Shown: one piece after another, positions 15,805 to 24,059 of the stretch
Numbering within the stretch: the first letter of the stretch is position 1
Layout: each line of letters opens with the position of its first letter
DNA from: Desulfurococcus mucosus DSM 2162
GTDB lineage: Archaea; Thermoproteota; Thermoprotei_A; Sulfolobales; Desulfurococcaceae
Direction of reading: 5' to 3'
Assembly (NCBI RefSeq): GCF_000186365.1
Contig: NC_014961.1
Span: forward strand, 1,240,001 to 1,304,000
DNA: 64,000 nt
The notes under the pieces: model-generated
The model's database searches: none
What the model was told of the DNA's origin: nothing
What the model saw: only the letters and a program-made list of their open reading frames with translations
Translations under genes and position numbers: made by a program

Positions 15805-17292
15805 TCACCGGGTCAGCAACCATACTGTGAGCGCGGAAACCCTCCTGTAGAAGCCGGCCAGGTAAGCCAGGTTCTCCCTGCGCAACGCGTAGGCAGCCGT
15901 GTAGACGAGGCCCCCGTAGACGAACGGGGCGAGCTGCACACTGTAGAAGCTGTACTGGGATCTACCCCCTGCAAGCCACACGGCCACGTAGCCTGCGAGA
16001 ACCCCGGTTAGGAAGACCCATTGAAGCCCATACCTCTTATCCCTGAAGACCAGGGGGGCGAGCACTATGGATGCGACGAGCACAGTAGACCAGAGCGGGT
16101 AGAACCCTATGGCCGCCACCGTTGGATCCACGTAGACGGTGAAAGCGTTCACGCCCAGGAACCAGTCCCATGGGGCGGAGCTGCCTGGACAGGGGCCGTT
16201 GCACTTGATGCTGGTGTGCCATGTGATCGAGCCGAGCAGGGAGTACTTGACCCAGTTACCCAGCCCCATGTAGTTGATCAAGGGGAGGGAGACGGCTGCG
16301 AGCACTGTGAGGAAGAGAAGCCCGGATAGCAGGGTGAAGGCTGTAAGCGTGTACACCAGCATGTATGGTGAAGGCCTCCTCCTCAACCCCTGCCGTAGGT
16401 ACAGTACGAGGAGCGGTATCAGCGTGAACAACCCGGTGAACTTGAAGAGCCCGCCCACCAGGCTTGCTGCAACAGCTAAACCATGCCTCCTCTCCACTGC
16501 AAGGTAGAATGCAAGCGTGGATGTGAAGGCTACGAAGCCGTCGAGGAGCGCTATGGAGAAGAGGGTTCTAACCAGTGGGTCGGCTGTGAAGAGCAGTGAA
16601 GCCGCCAGCGCTGCTATAGTGCTGCCGGTGAGCCTTCTAAGCGAGAGGTATAGTAGTATAGTGGTGGAGGCACCGAGCACTATCAACGGGATCCTCCAGT
16701 AGAAAGGCCTATCCCCAAGCACGTACATTGTGAACGCTATAATGTACTTCCCGAGCGGGGGGTGCTCCTGGTTCAAGTAGTTGTTTATCCCGCTGTGATC
16801 AGGCATCATCCAACCAGGGATCACGTCGCCCACCTCAACATACCTCCTGGCCTCGCTGAGGAAACCGGTTAAACCCTCCCTGCTCCCCGACACGTAGAAT
16901 GCCTTGAGGTCACTGTAGTCTACTCGAAGCCTTAAACCATACCTAGCTGCAAGGGACTCGAGCACTCCGTAGTCCACCTGCCCACTGTACACCACAGTGT
17001 ACCCGTAGCTGTCCCCAGGCATCCTCGGCTCCAGTCCAAACACTTTCACAAGGATCGTCCTGGCCGAGCCAACATACCATACTTCATCCGACACATAGCC
17101 TTTACCGCCCTTCACGGATTCAAGCTCCTCGAACCCCAGGGCGCTCCACGTGAACACCGCTAGCGCCACAGCTGCAACCAGGAGGACTATTAGTGTTTCA
17201 ACGGTCTTCCACCCCAAGTCAAGCACCCTCCACGCGCAGCCCGCTTGGATAGGTATGCTCACCCACCGTAAATAATGTGGCTGCTGAAGCAT
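15805..17292 (-). CDS. Dolichyl-phosphate-mannose-protein mannosyltransferase-like membrane protein
   Basis: A 495-aa polytopic membrane protein of the GT-C/PMT_2 type. After a first hydrophobic helix (TLIVLLVAAVALAVFTW) a long extracytoplasmic loop ends in YLNQEHPPLGKYIIA, the conserved His-Pro-Pro-Leu motif of protein mannosyltransferases that lies next to the catalytic site. Several more membrane helices follow. It probably transfers a lipid-linked sugar to surface proteins. The start is uncertain: ATG 17292 lies only 20 bases below the tRNA-Ser gene, and GTG 17226 is a good alternative. It may be transcribed together with that tRNA. A second large membrane protein of similar type lies at 18164-19459. 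Confidence 0.8.
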   Translation of the reverse strand: MLQQPHYLRWVSIPIQAGCAWRVLDLGWKTVETLIVLLVAAVALAVFTWSALGFEELESVKGGKGYVSDEVWYVGSARTILVKVFGLEPRMPGDSYGYTVVYSGQVDYGVLESLAARYGLRLRVDYSDLKAFYVSGSREGLTGFLSEARRYVEVGDVIPGWMMPDHSGINNYLNQEHPPLGKYIIAFTMYVLGDRPFYWRIPLIVLGASTTILLYLSLRRLTGSTIAALAASLLFTADPLVRTLFSIALLDGFVAFTSTLAFYLAVERRHGLAVAASLVGGLFKFTGLFTLIPLLVLYLRQGLRRRPSPYMLVYTLTAFTLLSGLLFLTVLAAVSLPLINYMGLGNWVKYSLLGSITWHTSIKCNGPCPGSSAPWDWFLGVNAFTVYVDPTVAAIGFYPLWSTVLVASIVLAPLVFRDKRYGLQWVFLTGVLAGYVAVWLAGGRSQYSFYSVQLAPFVYGGLVYTAAYALRRENLAYLAGFYRRVSALTVWLLTR

Positions 17293-17312
17293 GGCGAACC
17301 GTGTGAAGGACG

Positions 17313-17396
17313 CGCCGGGGGCGGGATTTGAACCCGCGCGGGGAATCCCCCACCGGCTTAGCAGGCCGGCGCCCTACCAGGCTAGGCGACCCCGGC
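17313..17396 (-). tRNA. tRNA-Ser (anticodon GCT)
   Basis: A full cloverleaf with acceptor GCCGGGG/CCCCGGC, anticodon stem CCGGC/GCCGG around loop CTGCTAA, a long paired variable arm typical of Ser tRNA, and T arm GCGGG-TTCAAAT-CCCGC. The discriminator is G, CCA is not encoded and there is no intron. Confidence 0.96.
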
Positions 17397-17563
17397 TCCC
17401 ACGGATCCACGTAATGGTGGCTAAGACTTATAACTTTTTCCCAGCGCCATGTCTCAACTGCTTCAACACACAGCTGGATCCCTGTTTAAGCATCTTAAAA
17501 CAAGTAACTGTAAAGGAAACATTTTTAAACAATCCACTCATATTACTTATCCAGGGGATAAAA

Positions 17564-18181
17564 ATGAGCATGAGTAGGGCTTCACTAGGTGAAGAAGTCT
17601 ACCTAAGGGGCCTCACAGGCTTCCTCACCGGTGCAACCCTCTACGAGGGATACAAGAGGATAGCCGTGGTGACCGTTGCAGACAGGATCTGTTGCTCAAT
17701 CGTCGCGGCACAGGTAGCCGGCTATATGCATAGGCATGGATACGGCAACGGGGTCTTCAAGGTGTTCTTCTACGAGGAGGGCGGGGAGGACGCGTTAGCT
17801 GAGGAAGTAGCGTCAATGAAGCCTGACGCAGTGAGCATAGTGCTCGGAGGCGAGCAGAAAATGAGCTTCGTTGCATCGGCAACGCAACGAGTGCTCAAGG
17901 CGTTCGCGAGGAGAAGAATTCAAGTCCCCATAGTGTTCCACGTGAGGGTCTTCCTGGCGACAAAGCAGTTGACGACGCTGCTCTCGGATCCCGAGCTGGC
18001 GGGATACCTTGGCTCCCTCCCCGAGGTAAGGGTCTTCACAGCTGACCTAAACGCAGGGAAGTTCAACTACAGCAAGATATTGTTCACCGAGGGGAAGCCT
18101 TCCCTAGTAAAGTACGCTGAAAGCAACCTCACAGAGGAGCATGTGGAGCTACTTAAGAAGTCTCTACCCCCGCCAGAGTAG
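17564..18181 (+). CDS. Conserved-looking hypothetical protein
   Basis: A 205-aa soluble alpha/beta protein. ATG 17564 is preceded by AGGGGAT and by a strong promoter, GGAAAC then TTTTTAAAC near 17518-17529. Alternating strands and helices (RIAVVTVADRICCSIVAAQ, DAVSIVLGGEQ, VPIVFHVRVFLATKQL) suggest a Rossmann-like fold, but no nucleotide-binding glycine motif or catalytic signature is visible and I recognise no family. Two adjacent Cys at about residue 45 may be metal or disulfide sites. It converges with the membrane protein on the other strand; their stops overlap by 18 bases next to a T8 run (18182-18189). Confidence 0.75.
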   Translation: MSMSRASLGEEVYLRGLTGFLTGATLYEGYKRIAVVTVADRICCSIVAAQVAGYMHRHGYGNGVFKVFFYEEGGEDALAEEVASMKPDAVSIVLGGEQKMSFVASATQRVLKAFARRRIQVPIVFHVRVFLATKQLTTLLSDPELAGYLGSLPEVRVFTADLNAGKFNYSKILFTEGKPSLVKYAESNLTEEHVELLKKSLPPPE

Positions 18182-19459
18182 TTTTTTTTCACTCTCCTCC
18201 CCAAGGGGTTGAGTAAGGAGGCTTAAAGCGTAGAGCAGGGTGAGGGCACCCCTGAACAAGGCGATCCACTGGACGGGGTTACCCAGCGACGTTGGCTGAG
18301 GCGGTGCTTCAACCCCTAGGATTGCTGAGAGATACCTGGAGGCTTCGCCAGCCTTGAACCATAGTAGTATTATTGCGGCGTTGGATGCCTCCACTACAAG
18401 CATCCCGGGGTCAGCCGGCTTGATGAAGGAGAGTAGAAGGGGGAGCACGAGTAGGAGTGTCTGCGGCACCATCCTAGGGTGTACAGCGTAGAGAAGGAGC
18501 ATTGATGCAGCCATATGCCTTAGGAGATCCATCCTGCTGCCCGCAGGCGGGCTCATGGAGTAGAGTATGAGCATTCCAAGAATCCACACCCCTGTGTTAA
18601 AAGCGTAGGCGGCTCCCACGCTAGCCTTAAGAGTGAGGATTGAGAAGACACCGTTGTTGAAGACTGGTTGAAGCACGTCGCCGATCACATTGTTAAAGTA
18701 GCCTGGATCCATTGCGACGACGGCGATGAACAATGGTACACCGGAGAGTAGGCCGGCCACCACTCCACGCTCATCGAGGTCGCCTCTCACAACCATGTAG
18801 GCCAGTAAGCCAAGCGGGATCAACATGTAGAAGCTTACCGAGAGCGCTAGTGCAGTGGAGAAAGCCGCCCTCCTCCACCTCCCCTCACGGATAGCTATGA
18901 AGGCTTCAACTATGAAGGGCAGTGCGAACACGTCGAAGCCGTAGACACCGTAGACCAGTAGGGTTGCAGCGTACAAGGGGTAGAAGTAGACGCCACCCCT
19001 AGTAGTCAACCTGTACACGCTGTACAGGGCTGCAGCCGTGGAGAGGATGGATTGAAGCAGGTAGAACACGGAGAGGAATACCTCAGGGCCCCCGGGGGAA
19101 AGCATGCTGAGCGAGGTCATCGAGGCAAGGATAAACCCTGCGAGAGGCGGTTGATTCAGCCTGTAGTCAAGGTAGGGGAACACCAGGGCTCGTCCACCAC
19201 TACACAGCGTTGAGGCAGCCGCCTTGTCGAGCCAGACACCGCTCCCCGGGTTACAGGAGTCAACGTAGAACACCTGCTTAACCGACGCGTAGAGGTCGTC
19301 GTACACGGGGTCGTGGAGGATCACGCGTCCCAGCAGGGTTTTCTGAACCTCCGTCGGCATGTGCACGACTATTGACGCAGCCAGGAGTATCACTGTGACC
19401 GCTAACACCGCCCTGGGCGCCGTAGCCGTAGATGTTGAGGGATGCATCCTGGGAGACAT
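18164..19459 (-). CDS. Polytopic membrane protein, possible GT-C glycosyltransferase
   Basis: A 431-aa membrane protein with about ten hydrophobic helices. Helix 1 (VLAVTVILLAASIVVHM) is followed by an extracytoplasmic loop ending YLDYRLNQPPLAGFILA, which resembles the acidic-loop and PPL segment of GT-C mannosyltransferases. That makes a lipid-linked sugar transferase possible, but the match is weak. The frame is open to 19543 inside the DNA polymerase gene. ATG 19459, eighteen bases after the polymerase stop, is the more natural start and makes the gene the downstream member of a polB transcript. Confidence 0.7.
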   Translation of the reverse strand: MSPRMHPSTSTATAPRAVLAVTVILLAASIVVHMPTEVQKTLLGRVILHDPVYDDLYASVKQVFYVDSCNPGSGVWLDKAAASTLCSGGRALVFPYLDYRLNQPPLAGFILASMTSLSMLSPGGPEVFLSVFYLLQSILSTAAALYSVYRLTTRGGVYFYPLYAATLLVYGVYGFDVFALPFIVEAFIAIREGRWRRAAFSTALALSVSFYMLIPLGLLAYMVVRGDLDERGVVAGLLSGVPLFIAVVAMDPGYFNNVIGDVLQPVFNNGVFSILTLKASVGAAYAFNTGVWILGMLILYSMSPPAGSRMDLLRHMAASMLLLYAVHPRMVPQTLLLVLPLLLSFIKPADPGMLVVEASNAAIILLWFKAGEASRYLSAILGVEAPPQPTSLGNPVQWIALFRGALTLLYALSLLTQPLGEESEKKLLWRG

Positions 19460-19476
19460 GCATACATCACCAGCAT

Positions 19477-22074
19477 CTACCTGTACCTGGCAGCCCCAGT
19501 AGCATAGCCCGTTAACCCTACTCCACCCACTATATCCTCCCATCTTATGGAGAGAGCTGCCAGCAACTGTTCGAGCCCGCTTTTTATGAGCTCCACGTAT
19601 TTATCAGGGTCGACTTCATGCAGCCTCGTGAGCTGTATAGCCTTATAGCCCTCCCTACCCTTCACCTTCACATATGTTATGACATCCCCCTCCTGCACGC
19701 TGATACCGTAGTTCGCCAGCTGCATCGCAGCCCTCACATGGGGAGGCTTGGTCTTAGTGTAGCTTGAGGGAGGCTTGGTGAGTGCAACCCTTATAGCAAG
19801 CCTGTCCAAGGGCACCTCCCTACGCTTCAACCCTACATAGTACTCCTTCAACCTGTCCTCCAGCCAGTTGGCGAAGGAGACGAAGTCCTCCGGTGTCTCA
19901 ACATCCTTCAGCTTGCCGAGTATCTCCTGGAAGAGCTCCTTAAGGAACTCAGGCGTGTTCCTCTTCTTCGCCACAAGCCCCTTTATCTCGATGCCTCCGT
20001 CACCGGTTCTACCGAGATAGTTCTTCTTCAGCCCTGTGAAAACCACGTACGTGAACTCCTTGTCGAGCTCGATCTCGAGGCCGAGGTTTTCAAGTATCCA
20101 CTTCTGGAGCACCTCCAGCTGGCCCCGGTTAGGGTTCCACACGAATATGGAGTCCGTGTCCCCGTAGAGTGGTTTAACGCCTAGCTCAGCGGCCTTTAAG
20201 ACTATGGTCATAAACGACTTCCTGCCCATAGCTGTAACGCTCTCGGCCACGGCGGGCGAGAAGAGTGAGAACCGGCTGTCACCGAACACCCCGTAGCTCG
20301 CGTTGATGAACACTTTTATAGCGCGCTGCACTACATCGTACCATGCCAGAGTGTCCTTCGGCAGAGACTTATCCTTAGCCCTCTTCTTGTAGATCCCCAC
20401 TCTGAAATCCCTGAGTATACCTGTGATCTGCGCGGTTAAACCCGGCTTATCCGTGCAGACCCTGTGCAGCTTCCTGCCTGTTTCATCAGTTATATCGATG
20501 GTTGACTTACACCACGGCATGTCCACGGTTTCATAGCTGAGATTATACTTCTTGATGATACTGGGATACAGTGAAGCAATATCCAGGACCATTACGTTGA
20601 AGAATACGCCTTTCGGCGGCTCTATCACCAGGGCTCCAGCATACTTCTTCCCGTCTATTATGGCCCTGGTGCCGGCTCTCCCAGCGTACTTAACTATGTC
20701 CTCGCTGTTGGGTATAAGGTACTCCAGCCTCCTGTGCTCCCAGAAGAACTGGTTCTGTATCCAGCTGGAGATCTGCCTCCTGCACACATCCTCTATGCTT
20801 GTCTTCGAGATACGTGCAAGCAGGATCATGAGCCTCCACACTAGCTCGTTGCTGAACGTGGTCAACTGGAGGGTTATGTCTGCGTCCCTCATGTTGTAGG
20901 CTACTAGGAGCGACGCTGAGATATCGCCTATGGTCTCCTCGAACCCTATCTTGGACACGCCTAGGAGGGCTGATGACACGGCGTCCAGCTTCTCCTCCTG
21001 GTACTTCCCGCTGAAAGCATAGTTCTTCACCGCTCTATTAGAGAAGAACTTGTAGAGGTCGAGGTGGACGCCTGTTTCAAGCCTAACCATATCCTCCCCT
21101 ATGCTCAATGGGACGAGGTACCTCGGCACCCCGAGCCTTACAGCCCTCGTGTAGATGTAGACGAGGTCGAAGTTGTCGCCGTTGTACGTGAGTAGCACAG
21201 GGTACTTGGAGACGGTTTTCAACGCCTCCAGGAGCATCGCCTTCTCCGAGTCAAACACCTCGACCTCGACGTCGACAGGGTACTCCTCAATCATGTAGTC
21301 GAATCTCTGCTTGAAAGGCCTCCCGAGGAGGAGCACTTTCCTGAACCCGTTATTCGAGGAGAACGCTATGCTGATAACAGGGTACTCGCCCTGCCTGGGA
21401 TTCGGTATCCTGCCTTTGAACGGCGTGTAGACCTCGATATCCATGGCCACCCTCACGGCTCTAGGAGGAGCCTCCTCGAAGAGTATCAGGTAGTCTTCAG
21501 CCAGCTTAACGGTTTCAGGAGGCTCCTTCCTGAAGAGCTCCCTGACGCTTTGCACGAGGGATAAAGGTATCTCGGGCTTAACCAGGGTTATCCTGGGCTG
21601 CTGGCCATCGTTCTCGATTACATACCTCATGCCGGGTATCAACTGGTTATCGTAGATGTAGTTACTGTGATACTTGATCTTCGCCTCCCACACTGATGCA
21701 CCCTTAGGCACCTTATCCCTCAGCTTCTTCACGGCCAACGGGTCTTTCGTAACGATCTTTGTAACCCTCACCCTCTCCATTGTCAACGGGTTTACCTTGA
21801 CGACTTCCTCAAGGCGGTCTACATCCTTGTCGCCTGAAAGCTCCTTAATGGACTTAGCCTCATCCAGGCTGAGGTCTGTTAGAAAGTATGGTTTATGCCC
21901 TGTTGGATCGACGACTTTAACCACTCTATCTCCTTCCTCACTAAGGAACTCTAACACAGCCCTGCCGAGCTTGCCATCGTAGTATACGCCTAGGAGATAA
22001 TGGGGTTTACTCAGGGCTTTATAGGATGACCTATCAATGAACCCTGGTGGAGGCTGCTCCCCCATGTACGTCAT
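19477..22074 (-). CDS. polB: Family B DNA polymerase (PolB1-type)
   Basis: An 865-aa replicative-type polymerase with intact proofreading and synthesis sites. Exo I is VAMDIEVYTP (DIE at 212-214), Exo II contains LTYNGDNFDLVY and Exo III contains YNMRDADI. Polymerase motif A is DIASLYPSIIKKYN (near 500), motif B contains KVFINASYGVFGDS, and motif C is LYGDTDSIFVW (near 640). The length and complete motif set fit the main crenarchaeal PolB1 and not the inactivated paralogs. ATG 22074 or ATG 22065 is the start. It follows the NAC gene by seven bases on the same strand. Confidence 0.95.
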   Translation of the reverse strand: MTYMGEQPPPGFIDRSSYKALSKPHYLLGVYYDGKLGRAVLEFLSEEGDRVVKVVDPTGHKPYFLTDLSLDEAKSIKELSGDKDVDRLEEVVKVNPLTMERVRVTKIVTKDPLAVKKLRDKVPKGASVWEAKIKYHSNYIYDNQLIPGMRYVIENDGQQPRITLVKPEIPLSLVQSVRELFRKEPPETVKLAEDYLILFEEAPPRAVRVAMDIEVYTPFKGRIPNPRQGEYPVISIAFSSNNGFRKVLLLGRPFKQRFDYMIEEYPVDVEVEVFDSEKAMLLEALKTVSKYPVLLTYNGDNFDLVYIYTRAVRLGVPRYLVPLSIGEDMVRLETGVHLDLYKFFSNRAVKNYAFSGKYQEEKLDAVSSALLGVSKIGFEETIGDISASLLVAYNMRDADITLQLTTFSNELVWRLMILLARISKTSIEDVCRRQISSWIQNQFFWEHRRLEYLIPNSEDIVKYAGRAGTRAIIDGKKYAGALVIEPPKGVFFNVMVLDIASLYPSIIKKYNLSYETVDMPWCKSTIDITDETGRKLHRVCTDKPGLTAQITGILRDFRVGIYKKRAKDKSLPKDTLAWYDVVQRAIKVFINASYGVFGDSRFSLFSPAVAESVTAMGRKSFMTIVLKAAELGVKPLYGDTDSIFVWNPNRGQLEVLQKWILENLGLEIELDKEFTYVVFTGLKKNYLGRTGDGGIEIKGLVAKKRNTPEFLKELFQEILGKLKDVETPEDFVSFANWLEDRLKEYYVGLKRREVPLDRLAIRVALTKPPSSYTKTKPPHVRAAMQLANYGISVQEGDVITYVKVKGREGYKAIQLTRLHEVDPDKYVELIKSGLEQLLAALSIRWEDIVGGVGLTGYATGAARYR

Positions 22075-22081
22075 GACTGCA

Positions 22082-22444
22082 TCATCCTTCCCTGAGGAGC
22101 ATTATGGCCTGCAGTATGTCGCCTTTAGCCTTTACAAGCGCCTCCCTGGCCTTCTCGTATGAAGCCCCCGTCTGCTCCATGATGAACCGCACGTCCTCCT
22201 CGGATACCTTTACCTCTTCAACGGGTTTCACGGCTTCCTCAGCCTGTGCAACGGTTTCAGGTGTCCCGGTGACCTGGTAGAAGACCTGCCCGCCTGCCTT
22301 GAACGCGAGAACCTGGGGGTCCCTGACCACTATCTTCCTGTCCTCGAAGACTATTTCAACGCGTTTAACCCCGTTTAACTCCTCGACTTCAACCCCCATT
22401 CTCTTAAGGAGCCTCTTCAACTCACGCGGGTTGCCGGCCATCAT
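22082..22444 (-). CDS. nac: Nascent polypeptide-associated complex alpha homolog
   Basis: A 120-aa ribosome-associated chaperone subunit that works as a homodimer in archaea. It starts MMAGNPRELKRLLKRMG, carries the NAC beta-barrel (VEIVFEDRKIVVRDPQVLAFKAGGQV starts in this region) and ends with a UBA domain (VRFIMEQTGASYEKAREALVKAKGDILQAI). ATG 22444 (followed directly by a second ATG) has the leader GGTGTTTACC, a pattern also found ahead of L24e and S7. Position ahead of polB suggests co-transcription. Confidence 0.93.
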   Translation of the reverse strand: MMAGNPRELKRLLKRMGVEVEELNGVKRVEIVFEDRKIVVRDPQVLAFKAGGQVFYQVTGTPETVAQAEEAVKPVEEVKVSEEDVRFIMEQTGASYEKAREALVKAKGDILQAIMLLREG

Positions 22445-22560
22445 GGTAAACACCTAAATTATAAAAAGCTTACTACAAATCAATATGGTGGAGCACTAAA
22501 ATACGTTTCCATCAACAGGCTCCCACCAGGGCCGTGTTGCCGTTGCATCGGTGATAAGCG

Positions 22561-23835
22561 TTGAAGATAAAGGTGCTTGGAGGAGGAAGGGAGGTAGGGA
22601 GGGCAGCATACCTCGTCGAGGATGGATCACAGAGGTTCCTCCTCGACTACGGGGTCAACTTCGATGAGCGGGACATGCCCAGGCTACCCCAGCACGTGAG
22701 GCCCGTCGACGTATCAGGGCTCATAGTATCCCATGCACACCTAGACCATGTCGGTGCAGCACCCTACCTCTACATAACCGGGAGGCCTAAAGCCTTCTCA
22801 ACGAAGCCGACGCTCGAGGTTGCAAGGCTTTTAACCATGGATTTCCTGAAGCTGAACGCCGCTGTAATAGAGTATGATATGAGGGAGTTCGAGAACCTCT
22901 ACGATAACACGGTTTTCCTCGACTACGGTGAGACATACGAGGAGGATGGATTTAAACTAGTCTTCGCCAACGCCGGCCACATAATCGGCAGCAGCATAAC
23001 ATACCTTGAAACAGGGAGCGGCCGCAGACTTATGTACACGGGGGACATAAACGACAGGGAGACATGGACGCTTCCAGGAGCCGAGACACTTGAGACAGGG
23101 GTTGAAACAGTGATAGTTGAGTCAACCTACGGCGGGAGAAACCATCCACCGAGACACGTCGTTGAGAAAAGGCTCCTCGAAATAGTTGAGGAAACCATTG
23201 ACAGGAAGGGAACAGTCCTCATACCGGCGTTCAGCGTTGGACGCAGCCAGGAGATAGCTGCACTAATAGCTTCCGAAGCACCCTACATAGAGGTATACCT
23301 TGACGGCATGATCAAGGATATAACGGACATATATTTAAGGTACAGGAAGTACCTCAGGGACCCAGCGCTCTTCAACAAGGTCTTCGAGACAGTGAACTTC
23401 GTCACAGGCACCCGTGACAGGAAGAAAATAATAAACAAGCCATGCGTGATAATAGCTTCAGCCGGGATGCTGAAAGGCGGCCCCAGCGTCTACTACCTTA
23501 AGAAACTCCACCAGAACCCCCGGAACTCAATAATCATGGTCAGCTATCAAGCCCCGAACAGCAACGGCCACAAGCTACTGGAGGCAGGCGAGATCCCTGA
23601 GCTAGAGGTAGGCAGAGTGAATGCAAGAGTAGAGTGGCTCGACTTCTCCAGTCACGCTGGTCAAAAAGGATTAGTCGACATACTTTCAAGATATAAGAGC
23701 ACTGTGAGAGACATCATAATAGTCCACGGCGGCGAGGAGGAAGCATTCTCCCTGAGGGAGGCTATACTAGAGGAGCTCGGCAGCGATGTAAGAATACATG
23801 TCCCCAACACAGGGGACGAGATCGATGTGGCGTGA
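22561..23835 (+). CDS. Beta-CASP metallo-beta-lactamase ribonuclease (aCPSF2-type)
   Basis: A 424-aa RNA-cleaving enzyme. The metallo-beta-lactamase part carries SHAHLDHVGAAP (motif 2), NAGHIIGSS (motif 3) and MYTGDIND (motif 4); the beta-CASP part has ESTYGGR, PAFSVGRSQE and SAGMLKGGPS, ending with WLDFSSHAGQKGL. It lacks N-terminal KH domains, which identifies the shorter aCPSF2 group and not aCPSF1. It starts at TTG 22561, with GGTGAT six bases before. It diverges from the NAC-polB unit and probably works in mRNA 3'-end processing or decay. Confidence 0.92.
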   Translation: MKIKVLGGGREVGRAAYLVEDGSQRFLLDYGVNFDERDMPRLPQHVRPVDVSGLIVSHAHLDHVGAAPYLYITGRPKAFSTKPTLEVARLLTMDFLKLNAAVIEYDMREFENLYDNTVFLDYGETYEEDGFKLVFANAGHIIGSSITYLETGSGRRLMYTGDINDRETWTLPGAETLETGVETVIVESTYGGRNHPPRHVVEKRLLEIVEETIDRKGTVLIPAFSVGRSQEIAALIASEAPYIEVYLDGMIKDITDIYLRYRKYLRDPALFNKVFETVNFVTGTRDRKKIINKPCVIIASAGMLKGGPSVYYLKKLHQNPRNSIIMVSYQAPNSNGHKLLEAGEIPELEVGRVNARVEWLDFSSHAGQKGLVDILSRYKSTVRDIIIVHGGEEEAFSLREAILEELGSDVRIHVPNTGDEIDVA

Positions 23836-23868
23836 CAACGGGGATTAGAGCAGTAGAGTGGCAGGTAG

Positions 23869-23970
23869 CGCCGGGGCGGGGACTCGAACCCCGGACCACC
23901 GGGTTTCCGCACCAGGCTACTTTATCGGCGGTTAACAGCCCGGCGCTCTACCGAGCTGAGCTACCCCGGC
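23869..23970 (-). tRNA. tRNA-Asn (anticodon GTT) with a 28-nt intron
   Basis: The exons form a 74-nt cloverleaf: acceptor GCCGGGG/CCCCGGC, D arm GCTC-AGCTCGGTA-GAGC, anticodon stem CCGGG/CCCGG with loop CTGTTAA, T arm CGGGG-TTCGAGT-CCCCG, discriminator G. The continuity is broken after position 37 by 28 bases (23905-23932), the canonical archaeal intron site, where a bulge-helix-bulge can form for the splicing endonuclease. The exact intron edges can shift by a base because of a repeated ACC. Confidence 0.94.
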
Positions 23971-24059
23971 ACCACTATTTCATAAGGATATTTGAGGGAT
24001 TAATAAATCGTTGCCGACACCCTCCTGAAAAACAGGTTTGCTTCAACCGGCTTAAACCA

